A stretch of 64,000 nt of DNA from JAMXLO01 sp963794185 (GTDB lineage Bacteria > Pseudomonadota > Alphaproteobacteria > Acetobacterales > Acetobacteraceae), in the NCBI GenBank assembly GCA_963794185.1, contig CAWCDM010000113.1, positions 62,001-126,000 on the forward strand, written 5' to 3'. Shown here in pieces: positions 8,388 to 16,999 of the stretch; within the stretch, counting starts at the first letter, position 1; each line of letters starts with the position of its first letter. Position numbers and translations under genes: made by a program. The notes under the pieces were generated by a model. It saw only the letters and a program-made list of their open reading frames with translations. It had not been told where the DNA came from and did not search any database.

Positions 8388-9355
8388 CTACGGCCGCGCT
8401 TTGGCGCCTTGATGCGTCGCCGTCCACGGCGCCGCGCCGTCGACGCGCAGCGGCTGCGGGAAGACCCGTAACACGTCCGGGTCCACAGCGCGGCGAGCGC
8501 GGTCAGCTTCACGGCGGGGCGGTGAAGTGATCGAGAGTTGTTGTAAGCGCCAGCTTCGGCGCCGCCCAGTCGTCGAGCACGGCGGTGCAGCCTTCCGTTC
8601 TGGACCGCGTCCCAAACCAGAAAATCAGGCTGCAGCGCGATCCCCAGACCGGCTTCCAGGGCAAAGCTGAGCGCTTCAGCGTTTGTCGCACTGAGCGGAC
8701 CCTTCACCGCGACGGACTCTTCCTCGCCGCCGGGGTCGGTGAATCGCCAGGTTTCGCCCGTCGCAAGGTACAGATAGCCCAAACACATATGGTCCTGCAG
8801 ATCGCGCGGACGGCGCGGCCTGCCGTGCCGGGCGAAATAGGCCGGCGCTCCCACCACCCAGCGCCGCACCGGGCAAAGCCGCCGCGCGATCAGGCTGGAA
8901 TCCGGCAGATCGGCGATTTGCAAAGCGACATCGATGCCGCCGGCGACAACGTCAACCATGCGGTCATCAAGCTGAAGATCGATCGCGACCTCGGGATAGG
9001 CCGCCAAGAAGTCGGGCAGCGCCGGCGCAACGTGGCGCATGCCAAACGACATCGGCGCGGCCAGCCGCACCCGACCGCGCGGCACTGCCGACTTGGCGTG
9101 GACCTCCGCCTCCGCCGCCTCGCCCTCTGCCAGGATTCTGGCCGCACGCACCGCCAGCACCCGTCCGGACTCGGTCAGCGCGAAGCGGCGCGACGTGCGA
9201 TGGATCAGCCGTTCGCCCAGCCGCGCCTCGAGCCGCTGCACCGCCTTTGAAACCGTAGGCCCGGACAGGCCCAGGTCGGCGGCGGCGGCGGCAAAGGAAC
9301 CGGTTTCGGCCACCTTGGCGAAGATCGCCCAGCCTTCCAGGTCGGGCAGGCTCAC
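8388..9355 (-). pseudogene. LysR-family transcriptional regulator with shifted C-terminus
   Basis: The N-terminal winged helix-turn-helix (LEGWAIFAKVAETGSFAAAAADLGLSG, then VSKAVQRLEARLGERLIHRTSR) and most of the ligand-binding domain (GRVRLAAPMSFGMRHVAPALPDFLAAYP) are intact down to about 8600. After NGRL the expected ending (VLDDWAAPKLAL, then VDPDVLRVFPQPL) is spread over the other two frames, so two or more indels disrupt the last 70 residues. The start is best placed at GTG 9355, preceded by AGGGGG; an ATG at 9391 has no such site. It is divergent from the pirin gene, the usual LysR/pirin arrangement, and would be its regulator. Confidence 0.75.
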
Positions 9356-9477
9356 GACAACACCCCCTAAACGGAAACCATGACTTTCCATCCTTTCTAT
9401 TTTCCGGGCCCTCGTCGAGCACCATCTTGCACCTCACACCGGGGCATAGGTCCCGGTCCCGAACAGGAGCAACCGTC

Positions 9478-10176
9478 ATGATCGAACGCAGGAGATTCGC
9501 CGAGCTGGGTGGCGCCGACCACGGCTGGCTCAAGGCAAAGCACCACTTCTCGTTTGCCAGCTACTACGATCCGAAGCGCATGAGCTGGGGCAATCTGCGC
9601 GTCTGGAACGACGACGAGATCGCCGCGAAGTCCGGCTTCCCGCCACATCCGCACGCCGACATGGAGATCATCACCTACGTCCGCGACGGCGCGATCACCC
9701 ACAAGGATTCGATGGGCAACACCGGCCGCACCCCGGCGGGTGACGTCCAGGTGATGTCGGCGGGTTCGGGCGTCCGTCACTCCGAATACAATCTGGAAGA
9801 CGATTTGACGCGGATCTTTCAGATCTGGATTGAGCCGAGGGAAAGCGGTGGCAAGCCGTCGTGGGGCGCCAAGCCGTTTCCCAAGGCCGACCGTTCCGGG
9901 CGCTTCGTCACGCTGGCGAGCGGTTTTTCCGACGATGCCGAAGCACTGCCGATCCGCGCCGACGCACGGGTGATGGGTGCAACGGTCAAGGCCGGCGAGC
10001 GGCTCACGCTCGAGCTGGATCCCAAGCGCCACGCCTACCTGGTGCCGGCTGTCGGGACGATCGAGGTCGGCGGGGTGCGGATCGAGGCGCGTGACGGCGC
10101 GGCGATCACCGAGGTCGCGAATGTCGAGATCGTCGGGCTCGAAGATGCCGAAGTCGTGCTGGTCGACGCCGGCTAG
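9478..10176 (+). CDS. Pirin family protein (cupin)
   Basis: Cytoplasmic bicupin of the pirin family; some members are quercetin dioxygenases, others have no known reaction. The metal ligands of the N-terminal cupin are present: His57 and His59 in PPHPHADMEI, His101 and Glu103 in GVRHSEYN. The 232-residue length is that of short pirins such as YhhW. The ATG at 9478 follows AGGAGC and excludes the in-frame ATG at 9427. It is transcribed away from the LysR gene with 122 bp between them that must hold both promoters. The gene looks intact in a damaged neighbourhood. Confidence 0.9.
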   Translation: MIERRRFAELGGADHGWLKAKHHFSFASYYDPKRMSWGNLRVWNDDEIAAKSGFPPHPHADMEIITYVRDGAITHKDSMGNTGRTPAGDVQVMSAGSGVRHSEYNLEDDLTRIFQIWIEPRESGGKPSWGAKPFPKADRSGRFVTLASGFSDDAEALPIRADARVMGATVKAGERLTLELDPKRHAYLVPAVGTIEVGGVRIEARDGAAITEVANVEIVGLEDAEVVLVDAG

Positions 10177-10287
10177 CAGCCCGGTTCGGTGCAAGATCAG
10201 GCCAACAGGGAAATGTCCACCTCGCCCGGCTGCGGGCGAGGTGCAGTTCGCACGCGAAGTCCCCGGTCACCATGAACTCTACGCTTG

Positions 10288-11445
10288 ACCGCTTCACGTT
10301 CCAGAACAGCGCGAACCCGTTCAGCACGCCGGACAGCTTCGTCGAATAGGCATTCGCCTGCAGATACTGGCCGAGCGGAAGGTAGGGCAGGGACTGGAAC
10401 GCCTCCGCCTGGATGTCACGCGCGCCGCCCTGCTGGGCGGCAAGATCGGGCGCGTCGAACCAGTCCTGGCCACGTGCCACATCGCCTTGTCCTCGGTCGC
10501 CACGGCGGTCATGACATCGGCCTGGTTCACCGCCCCCAGCAGCGCGCGGCGGATCGTCGGATTGTCGAACGGCGCCTGCAGGAAGCTGAACCGCAGCATC
10601 TCGCACTGGCCGGACGGGTCCTGCACCGCCACCTTCAGGTTCTTTGCCCCTCGCAGCAGCGGCAGCAGGTCGGCATTGGCATAGTCCCACCAGTCCTGCT
10701 CGCCGTTCTGCAGAGCGCTGGCTGCGGTGGCGGCATCCGGGATCGTGGTCCATTCCACCCGATCGAAGTTCACCACCTTCGGCCCCGCGGTCCAGTCCGG
10801 CGTTCCCTCGGAACGGGGCACGTAATCGGTAAACCGCTCATAGACGACGCGGGCGGCGGGCACCCGCTCGCTTGCCACGAACCGATATGGCCCGCTGCCG
10901 ACAAGTTCAGTGACCTGGGTGAACGGGTCGGTCGTGGCGAGCCGCTCCGGCATCATCGCGCACATCAATGAGGGCGACTTGCCGAGCGCATCGGGCAGCA
11001 GCGGGAACGGCTTCTTCAGGCGGAACTCGATTGTCTTGTCGTCGGGAGCGGACAACGCGTCGGTGGCCGCAAGCAGAGCCTGGCCGAACGCATCGCGCCT
11101 CCCCCAGCGCTGCACCGACGCCACGCAGTCGCGCGCCAGAACGCGCTCCCCGTCATGCCATTTCAGCCCGTCGCGCAGCGTCAGCCTCCGGAGCCGGCCG
11201 TCGTTCTCCACGACTTGCCCGGCGACCATCTGCGGGGACGCCTTGAAGCTGCCGTCCTGGCCGTAGAGCGTATCGAACACCATGAAGGCGTGGTTCCGCG
11301 TGACGTAGGCCGTGGTCCATACCGGGTCCAACACGGTGAGATCGGCCTGCGGTATGAATTTGAGCACCCGGCTGCCCTGGGCCCGCGCAATCGCCGGAAG
11401 GGCCAGCGTTGCAGCCGATCCGGCCAGGAATTCGCGTCGCTGCAT
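10288..11445 (-). pseudogene. ABC transporter peptide/opine-binding protein, internally deleted
   Basis: A periplasmic SBP_bac_5-type solute-binding protein. It begins with a Tat-like signal (MQRREFLAGSAATLALPAIARAQG), then VLDPVWTTAYVTRNHAFMVFDTLYG, LRDGLKWHDGERV and MCAMMPERLATTDPFTQVTELVGSGPY. After KAMWHVAR at about 10485 the frame is lost, and the C-terminal family segment (DWFDAPDLAAQ, LPYLPLGQYLQANAY, LNGFALFWNVKR) resumes directly in another frame. Roughly 130 residues of the middle-to-C-terminal domain are missing, so this is a deletion with a frame change. No permease or ATPase genes lie nearby, so it is an orphan relic. It is divergent from the GtrA gene. Confidence 0.75.
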
Positions 11446-11523
11446 GGAGTGCTTCCCCTGGAGGGCTTGGTCGATGGCGCGACCTTCTATACTGACGACC
11501 TGCCACTGACCACTGACCAGGCC

Positions 11524-11979
11524 ATGCACGCCCTGCTGCTCCGCCTCGCGACCCAGCTTCCGCGGCCTGCACGGCACATCGCCACGCCCGCGCGTATCGT
11601 CACGTTGGCGCAGTTCCTGATGTTCGGCACTGTCGGCGCTGTTGGTTTCGTCGCCGATACCGCAACGGTCTATGCGCTGCGCTACACGATCGGGCTCTAT
11701 GGCGCCGGTGCGGCCGCCTATGGGGTGGCGGCCACCGTGACCTGGATCCTGAACCGGCTGTGGACCTTCCGCGGCCATGGGAGCGGGCCAGCGCATCAGC
11801 AGTGGGCACGGTTCCTGCTGATCAATCTTGGCGGCTTCGTGCTGAACCGCGGCGCCTACGGCATCCTGGTCACGTTCGTGCCGCTCTGCGCGGCCGAGCC
11901 GGTCTGGGCGGTTGCCGCCGGTGCGATCGCCGGCATGTTCCTGAACTTCGGCCTCTCGCGCTCGATGGTCTTCCGCTGA
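11524..11979 (+). CDS. GtrA family membrane protein
   Basis: Small four-helix inner-membrane protein of the GtrA/DPMS family, thought to flip polyprenyl-linked sugars across the membrane. Hydrophobic segments are seen around residues 25-45 (LAQFLMFGTVGAVGFVADTA), 50-75, 95-115 and 125-148, with the family motif TWILNRLWTFRG after the second helix. 151 residues is the usual size. I start at ATG 11524; longer in-frame starts run antisense through the binding-protein gene. It is the first gene of a plus-strand set with the sugar transferase and two glycosyltransferases and likely moves a lipid-linked sugar made by them. Confidence 0.85.
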   Translation: MHALLLRLATQLPRPARHIATPARIVTLAQFLMFGTVGAVGFVADTATVYALRYTIGLYGAGAAAYGVAATVTWILNRLWTFRGHGSGPAHQQWARFLLINLGGFVLNRGAYGILVTFVPLCAAEPVWAVAAGAIAGMFLNFGLSRSMVFR

Positions 11980-12159
11980 CCGGATAACTGGTTGCGATTG
12001 CAAACCCAGCCCTGCAAAGGGCGATGCAAAGCCATGCGTTGTTGGCGGCGTCTATTAACCCTCCGCTCAGCCATTTGAGCGACTATTGCAACGGAAAATT
12101 TCGGGTAGCGCGCCAAAACAACGCGGAGTCATTGACCGACGACGGCACGGGCGGCGGCG

Positions 12160-12870
12160 ATGTTCCAGCCGGGCGGCACCACCATCGATCAGGCGCTGTT
12201 TGCATCGGCCGATCTGGCCATCGCGCCGATCTCCTATTGCGAACCCTCGCGCTGGCCGATCAGCGGCTGGCGCGCCTCGGCCAAGCGGCTGACGGATATC
12301 GCGATCGCACTGCTGGTGCTCGCCGTGTTTTCCCCGGCGATGCTCGTCGCAGTCGTTGCGATCCGTCTGCTAAGCCCTGGCCCCGTCCTGTTCCGCCAGC
12401 GTCGCATCGGATTCGCCAATATCGGCTTCGATATGTTGAAATTTCGTACGATGCACCATCGTGCACCGGACAGGGGCAGGCTCCGGCAGACAACCCGGCA
12501 CGATCCCAGGGTTACCCGCGTAGGCGCCATCCTGCGGCATACATCGCTGGACGAACTGCCGCAGCTGTTCAATGTGCTGCGCGGCGAGATGTCGATGGTC
12601 GGACCGCGACCGCATGCGCCTGGCACCTGCGTTGGCGACAGGCCCTACGAGCTGGTCGCGCCGCGCTATGCTGCACGCCATCGCGTGCTGCCAGGCATGA
12701 CTGGCCTTGCGCAGGTCCGCGGCTTTCGCGGCGAGACCGAGACCGAGGTGAAGCTGCTGCGCCGCGTCGAGGCCGATCTGGAATACATCGACAATTGGTC
12801 CCTGTGGCTTGACCTCGCGATCATGGCGCGGACGACGGTGTCGATCCTCTCCATGCGCAACGCCTACTGA
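12160..12870 (+). CDS. Bacterial sugar transferase (polyprenyl-phosphate phosphoglycosyl transferase)
   Basis: Transfers a sugar phosphate to undecaprenyl phosphate, the initiating step of exopolysaccharide or O-glycan synthesis at the inner membrane. It has one membrane helix (IAIALLVLAVFSPAMLVAVVAI, near residues 48-70) followed by the catalytic core: GPVLFRQRRIGF, KFRTM, RHTSLDELPQLFNVLRGEMSMVGPRP, PGMTGLAQV and RVEADLEYIDNWSLWLDLAI. It lacks the N-terminal four-helix CoA-binding-like region of WcaJ proteins, so it is the short monotopic type. The first 35 residues (TTIDQALFASADLAIAP) are not family-typical. 14 bp separate its stop from the next gene. Confidence 0.9.
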   Translation: MFQPGGTTIDQALFASADLAIAPISYCEPSRWPISGWRASAKRLTDIAIALLVLAVFSPAMLVAVVAIRLLSPGPVLFRQRRIGFANIGFDMLKFRTMHHRAPDRGRLRQTTRHDPRVTRVGAILRHTSLDELPQLFNVLRGEMSMVGPRPHAPGTCVGDRPYELVAPRYAARHRVLPGMTGLAQVRGFRGETETEVKLLRRVEADLEYIDNWSLWLDLAIMARTTVSILSMRNAY

Positions 12871-12883
12871 GCGGGGGCCGATC

Positions 12884-13882
12884 GTGCTGCAGACGCGCCC
12901 CGACCGCGGTATCGCCTCGCTCCGGCACGACAAACCGAGTCTTGCCGCCGCGGAGGAATTCCGCATCGCAGTGCTGATACCTTGCTACAACGAGGAACTC
13001 TCGGTCGCCAGAGTGGTCGCCGACTTCCACGCCAGCCTGCCCGATGCGGTCGTCCATGTTTACGACAACAACTCCTCCGATCGCACGCGGTCTGTCGCGC
13101 TGGCGGCAGGCGCGGTCGTGCGGGGAGAAACGCTGCAGGGCAAGGGTCACGTCGTGCGTCGCATGTTCGCGGATGTCGAGGCGGACGTCTATGTGCTGGT
13201 CGACGGCGACGACACCTACGATGCCGAGGCGGCAGCGGGAATGGTGCGCATGCTGGTGGAAAACCAGCTGGACATGGTCACCGCGGTGCGGCTGCCGGAG
13301 CGGGACGACGCCTACCGGCGGGGTCATCGTTTCGGCAACAGAGTGCTCAGTTTCCTGGTTTGCCGGGTTTTCGGCAACCGGGTGAGCGACCTGCTTTCCG
13401 GCTACCGCGTGTTCAGCCGCCGCTTCGTCAAATCGTTCCCGGCGCTCGCGGCCGGTTTCGAGACGGAAACCGAGTTCACCATCCACGCGCTGGAACTGCA
13501 GATGCCGGTCGGCGAGGTCGTCACGACCTATCGCGGCCGCCGCGCCGGGTCGCGATCCAAGCTGCACACGGTGAGCGACGGGCTGCGCATCCTGCACACC
13601 ATCATGGTGCTGGTGAAACAGGAGCGGCCGCTGCAATCATTCGGCGCTACGGGCGCGGTTCTGCTCGTGGCGGGTCTCGGCCTCGGTCTGCCGGTGGTGC
13701 TGCATTTCCTGCACACGGGTCTGGTGCCACGGCTTCCCTCCGCCCTGTTGGCAACCGGTCTGGTATTGGCGGCCTCGCTTTCATTCGTCTGCGGCCTCGT
13801 GCTCGAGCAGGTGGCTCGCGGACGGAAGGAGCTGAAGCGGCTGGCGTATCTTGCCATTCCGGCGATCGGCGCCCGCCAATGA
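12884..13882 (+). CDS. Glycosyltransferase family 2 with C-terminal membrane helices
   Basis: Inverting GT-A enzyme acting at the cytoplasmic face. The domain starts with AVLIPCYNEELSVARVVADF, continues with VYDNNSSDRTRSVALAAGA, a metal-binding LVDGDDTYD, and SDLLSGYRVFSRRFVK; two hydrophobic helices close the protein (residues about 255-280 and 285-310), as in polyprenyl-phosphate mannosyl or glucosyl transferases of the DPM1/GtrB type. Start is GTG 12884 with a GCGGGGG site upstream; a longer reading frame from 12809 overlaps the previous gene. With a GtrA protein upstream, a GtrB-like role making a polyprenyl-P-sugar is a reasonable inference. Its stop overlaps the next start. Confidence 0.88.
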   Translation: MLQTRPDRGIASLRHDKPSLAAAEEFRIAVLIPCYNEELSVARVVADFHASLPDAVVHVYDNNSSDRTRSVALAAGAVVRGETLQGKGHVVRRMFADVEADVYVLVDGDDTYDAEAAAGMVRMLVENQLDMVTAVRLPERDDAYRRGHRFGNRVLSFLVCRVFGNRVSDLLSGYRVFSRRFVKSFPALAAGFETETEFTIHALELQMPVGEVVTTYRGRRAGSRSKLHTVSDGLRILHTIMVLVKQERPLQSFGATGAVLLVAGLGLGLPVVLHFLHTGLVPRLPSALLATGLVLAASLSFVCGLVLEQVARGRKELKRLAYLAIPAIGARQ

Positions 13883-14898
13883 GCATGCGTCATCTTGCGG
13901 GCGCGGCCGGTGCACCGGACGGCCGCTATGACGCCGATGTGGTGATCCTGTCGCTCGACCGGCCGCAGGAGACCGAAGCGGCGATCCGTTCTGCGCTTGC
14001 ACAGATCTGTGTGTCGCGTCATGTGTTCGTCATCGATCAAGGTTCGCGACCCGAGAATCTGGCAAGGCTTGTCGGCGTCGTTGCGCCGCGGAAGGATGCG
14101 ACCCTGGTCACGCTCAGCCGCAACCGCGGTGTGGCGGGCGGTCGCAATCGCGGCGCGGCGCTCGGGCATGGCCGCATCATCGTTGGGCTGGACAACGACG
14201 CCGAGTTCGCGGATGCGCGGACGCTTGCGCGTGCGGTTGCCGCCCTGGACTGCGATCCGACGATTGCTGCCATCGGATGTCGGATCATCCTGCATGCGAC
14301 CGGCGCGGATGATCTTTCTTCATGGGGTTATCCACTCAGCCTGCTGCAGCGGGCCGGTCAAGCGTTCGATGCGGTCACGTTCGTGGGCGCCGGGCACGCC
14401 ATACGCCGCGCCGCCTGGGACGCATGCGGCGGCTACGACGAGGCGCTGTTCTTCTGCTGGGAGGAATTCGACTTTTGCCTGCGCGCCATCGAACTGGGCT
14501 GGCGCATCCGGTATCGCGGCGACATTGCGATCCGCCACAATGTCAGTCCGGAACAGCGATGCGCCTGGTCCGGTACGCGCTGGTTCTATTTTGTGCGCAA
14601 CCGGCTCTACATCGCACGCAAGTGGGGTCATTCCTGGCCATCGCTGGCGCCGCGCATCGTCGGATACCTGCTGAAGGGAGCCCACAACGCAGCGCTCGGA
14701 CAAACGCTGCATGCCCTGCGCGCCGCGGTCAGCCTGTCCGCCGGCGTGGAGCAGCGCCGCCTGTCAGCCGGCGCGCGTGCCTATCTGCGAGCAGCCGACG
14801 CCGTGCATCGTGGTTCGCTGTTGCTTCGGCTGCGGCACGAGGTGCTGGCAATATTGCCGAGCCCCGTGGCCCAGATCGCCGCGCGAGCAGCGCACTGA
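13879..14898 (+). CDS. Glycosyltransferase family 2 (rhamnosyltransferase-like)
   Basis: Soluble GT-A enzyme of the WcaA/rhamnosyltransferase kind. Visible elements are ADVVILSLDRPQETEAAIRS, LVTLSRNRGVAGGRNRGAA, the DxD-like GLDNDAEFAD, then FVGAGHAIRRAAWDACGGYDEALFFCWEEFDFCLRA, which is the acceptor-side motif of this group. The C-terminal 90 residues are basic and helical. ATG 13879 overlaps the upstream stop by 4 bp (ATGA), indicating co-translation. It would extend the glycan begun by the upstream sugar transferase; donor and acceptor are unknown. The gene is 339 codons and undamaged. Confidence 0.88.
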   Translation: MSMRHLAGAAGAPDGRYDADVVILSLDRPQETEAAIRSALAQICVSRHVFVIDQGSRPENLARLVGVVAPRKDATLVTLSRNRGVAGGRNRGAALGHGRIIVGLDNDAEFADARTLARAVAALDCDPTIAAIGCRIILHATGADDLSSWGYPLSLLQRAGQAFDAVTFVGAGHAIRRAAWDACGGYDEALFFCWEEFDFCLRAIELGWRIRYRGDIAIRHNVSPEQRCAWSGTRWFYFVRNRLYIARKWGHSWPSLAPRIVGYLLKGAHNAALGQTLHALRAAVSLSAGVEQRRLSAGARAYLRAADAVHRGSLLLRLRHEVLAILPSPVAQIAARAAH

Positions 14899-14911
14899 CA
14901 CGTGCGCCGGT

Positions 14912-15760
14912 TCAAATCTGCGAATAACCCGACCCAGGGCTGTCCACGCCGCGGCCGACTGCGTTTTCGATCCAGCCGAACTCCTTGAGAATCTGCTGAC
15001 TGTAGGTGACCCGGCCGTTCACCTTCGCCGCCGGCTCACTTGCCAGCAGCAATGCCGCACGCGCCATCATGCTCGGCGGCTCGCCGCGCGGATCGTCCAT
15101 GCCGGAAACCAGTTTGTGGTAGACCGTGCCCGGTGTCGGCACCACACGTGACGGCGACAAAGCCGCGACGGTGATGCCGTCAAACTGCGCCACCTCCTGC
15201 GCGAGCCCCTGCGTGAACCGCTCAAGCGCCGCCTTCACCGCGCCGTACATCGTGCCGCCCCGCACCGTCTTGTCGGCGTAAGGTCCGCGACCTGGGCCGA
15301 TCGCCGCGCCAGAACTGATGTTCACGATCGCACCCGAGCGGCGCGGGATCATGTCCTTCAGCACCTCCTTCGCCAGCATGAACGGTCCGTGCACGTCGAC
15401 TGCGAAGGCGCGCATCCAGCGATTGGTCTGCATCTCGGTCACCGGCTGGAAGTAGCTGAGCGCGGCGTTGTTCACCAGGATATCGACCGGCCCGTAGTCG
15501 CGCGCCGACTGCACCAGGGCGATGCAGTCCTCCTCCGTGGACACATCGGCGGTGACCGCCTTCGCCTCGCCGCCCTTGGCGCGGATCAGTTCGACCGTGC
15601 GCGTCAGCGAGCCCTCAAGCATGCGATGGTCGCCCTCGTTGAACGTGCGCGCGGCACACACAACCTTCGCGCCCTCCTCAGCGAACAGCTCGGAAATCGC
15701 CTGGCCGATACCGCGGCTTGCGCCAGTGACGATGACGACCTTGCCGTCCAGCTTGCCCAT
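14912..15760 (-). CDS. Short-chain dehydrogenase/reductase
   Basis: NAD(P)-dependent oxidoreductase of the classical SDR superfamily. It shows the nucleotide-binding TGASRGIGQAI near residues 12-22, NNAA, the serine in VNISSGAAIG and a YGAVKAAL catalytic Tyr-Lys pair. The length of 282 residues includes an insertion after ARTFNEGDHRM and a C-terminal extension to residue 282. It is the last gene of a minus-strand set with acyl-CoA dehydrogenases and a CoA ligase, 12 bp after the dehydrogenase, so a role as a hydroxyacyl-CoA dehydrogenase in the same degradation route is likely. Substrate not determinable. Confidence 0.9.
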   Translation of the reverse strand: MGKLDGKVVIVTGASRGIGQAISELFAEEGAKVVCAARTFNEGDHRMLEGSLTRTVELIRAKGGEAKAVTADVSTEEDCIALVQSARDYGPVDILVNNAALSYFQPVTEMQTNRWMRAFAVDVHGPFMLAKEVLKDMIPRRSGAIVNISSGAAIGPGRGPYADKTVRGGTMYGAVKAALERFTQGLAQEVAQFDGITVAALSPSRVVPTPGTVYHKLVSGMDDPRGEPPSMMARAALLLASEPAAKVNGRVTYSQQILKEFGWIENAVGRGVDSPGSGYSQI

Positions 15761-15772
15761 CTCCGTCCCCCC

Positions 15773-16933
15773 CTATGTCCGAGCGTCCAGCAGCCGGCGC
15801 GCGATCGCCATGCGATGCACCTCCGACGGTCCTTCGTAGACGCGCATGGTGCGCACCTTCTGCGCCATGAGCTGCAGCGGCAGCTCCTTCGCCACCCCCA
15901 TGGCGCCAAAGGTCTGCATCGCGTGGTCGATGGTCTCGGTCGCCATCTCGGTGCCGTACAGCTTCACCATCGAGGCCTCGTTGCGCACGTCCTTGCCCGC
16001 GTCCGCCTTCGCCGCGGCATCGTAGACCATCAGCCGGCAGGCGTGGACCTTGATCGCGGCTTCGGCGATCCACCACTGGATCGCCTGCCGGTCCGCCAGG
16101 CGCTGGCCGAACGTCACCCGCTGGCGCGCATGCTCCATCATCATGTCCAGCGCGCGCCGCGTCATGCCGACGCACCAGGCGCCCATCTGCAGCCGCCGCA
16201 CGGTCAGACGAAGCTGCATCGGCGCATAGCCCTTGCCGAGCTGGCCGAGCACCTGCGAATCCGGGACGCGGCAATCGTCGAACACCAGCTCGTAGGTGCG
16301 CTGCCCGCCGAGCATGGGGATTTCGCGCTCGATGACGAACCCCTTGGTGCCGCGCTCGACGATGAACGCGGTGACGCCCTCGTGGCGCTTGCCCTCGCCG
16401 GTGCGCGCCATGACGATGGTGAAATCCGACTGCGGCACGCGGCTGACCCAGATCTTGCGTCCGTTGATCACCCAGTCGCCGCCGTCCTTCACCGCGCGGG
16501 TGATCATGCCGGCCGGATCGCCGCCGGCGCCGGGTTCGGAGATCGCGATCGCCGACTGCGCCTCGCCGCGCGCGTAAGGTTCCAGGTATTTTCTGCGTTG
16601 TTCCGGATTGGCGACCGCCATCAGCATGTGCAGGTTCGGGCTGTCGGGCGGGAAGATGAAGGGCACGCAGGTGCGGCCCTGTTCCTCGTAGACGCCGATC
16701 AGCGCGACGGTTGGCAGGTTGGCGCCGCCGAACTCCTCCGGCACGTCGAGACCCCATAGGCCAAGCTCGCGGCACTTGGCGAGCAACGGTTCCTCTTCCT
16801 CGGCGGTGAGGGAGGACTTCTGGCCCGACATCTCGCGCGCGAGCACCGCCTTCTCCAGCGGGATCAGTTCCCGGTCGACGAACTTCGCCACCAGGTCCTG
16901 CAGCATGCGGTGTTCTTCGGAGAGTTCGAACAT
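15773..16933 (-). CDS. Acyl-CoA dehydrogenase (YEG-glutamate type)
   Basis: FAD enzyme that introduces an alpha,beta double bond into an acyl-CoA. The 386 residues show the N-terminal helical domain, the middle-domain AIAISEPGAGGDPAGM FAD segment, RKIWVSRVPQSDFTIVMART, and the C-terminal RVTFGQRLADRQAIQ and RVYEGPSEVHRMAIARRLL. The Glu in YEG is the usual catalytic base position, so this member should be active alone. It lies between the CoA ligase and the SDR on the same strand. The family (CaiA/FadE-like) includes long-chain and branched-acyl enzymes; the substrate is unknown. Confidence 0.9.
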   Translation of the reverse strand: MFELSEEHRMLQDLVAKFVDRELIPLEKAVLAREMSGQKSSLTAEEEEPLLAKCRELGLWGLDVPEEFGGANLPTVALIGVYEEQGRTCVPFIFPPDSPNLHMLMAVANPEQRRKYLEPYARGEAQSAIAISEPGAGGDPAGMITRAVKDGGDWVINGRKIWVSRVPQSDFTIVMARTGEGKRHEGVTAFIVERGTKGFVIEREIPMLGGQRTYELVFDDCRVPDSQVLGQLGKGYAPMQLRLTVRRLQMGAWCVGMTRRALDMMMEHARQRVTFGQRLADRQAIQWWIAEAAIKVHACRLMVYDAAAKADAGKDVRNEASMVKLYGTEMATETIDHAMQTFGAMGVAKELPLQLMAQKVRTMRVYEGPSEVHRMAIARRLLDART

Positions 16934-16952
16934 CAGGTCATTCCGTCGCTAA

Positions 16953-16986
16953 ACCGTCATGGCCGGCCCCCGCCGACCATGACGGT
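16953..16986. repeat. GTCATGGCCGGC-type palindrome
   Basis: Arms of 15 bp (16953-16967 and 16972-16986) with one mismatch around a 4-base loop. It is the same sequence class as the pair at 19.13-19.22 kb. It sits between the CoA ligase stop and the acyl-CoA dehydrogenase start and could act as an intra-operon processing or attenuation hairpin; no T-tract follows. Confidence 0.7.
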
Positions 16987-16999
16987 GGGGATTGTTGCA

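Noticed and set aside
14900..14920. GGTTCAAATC resembling a tRNA T-loop
   Set aside because: No acceptor stem, anticodon arm or CCA context can be formed around it.
15389..16759. 456-codon open frame on the plus strand
   Set aside because: Antisense to the SDR and acyl-CoA dehydrogenase genes, rich in His and Arg, with no recognisable domain.
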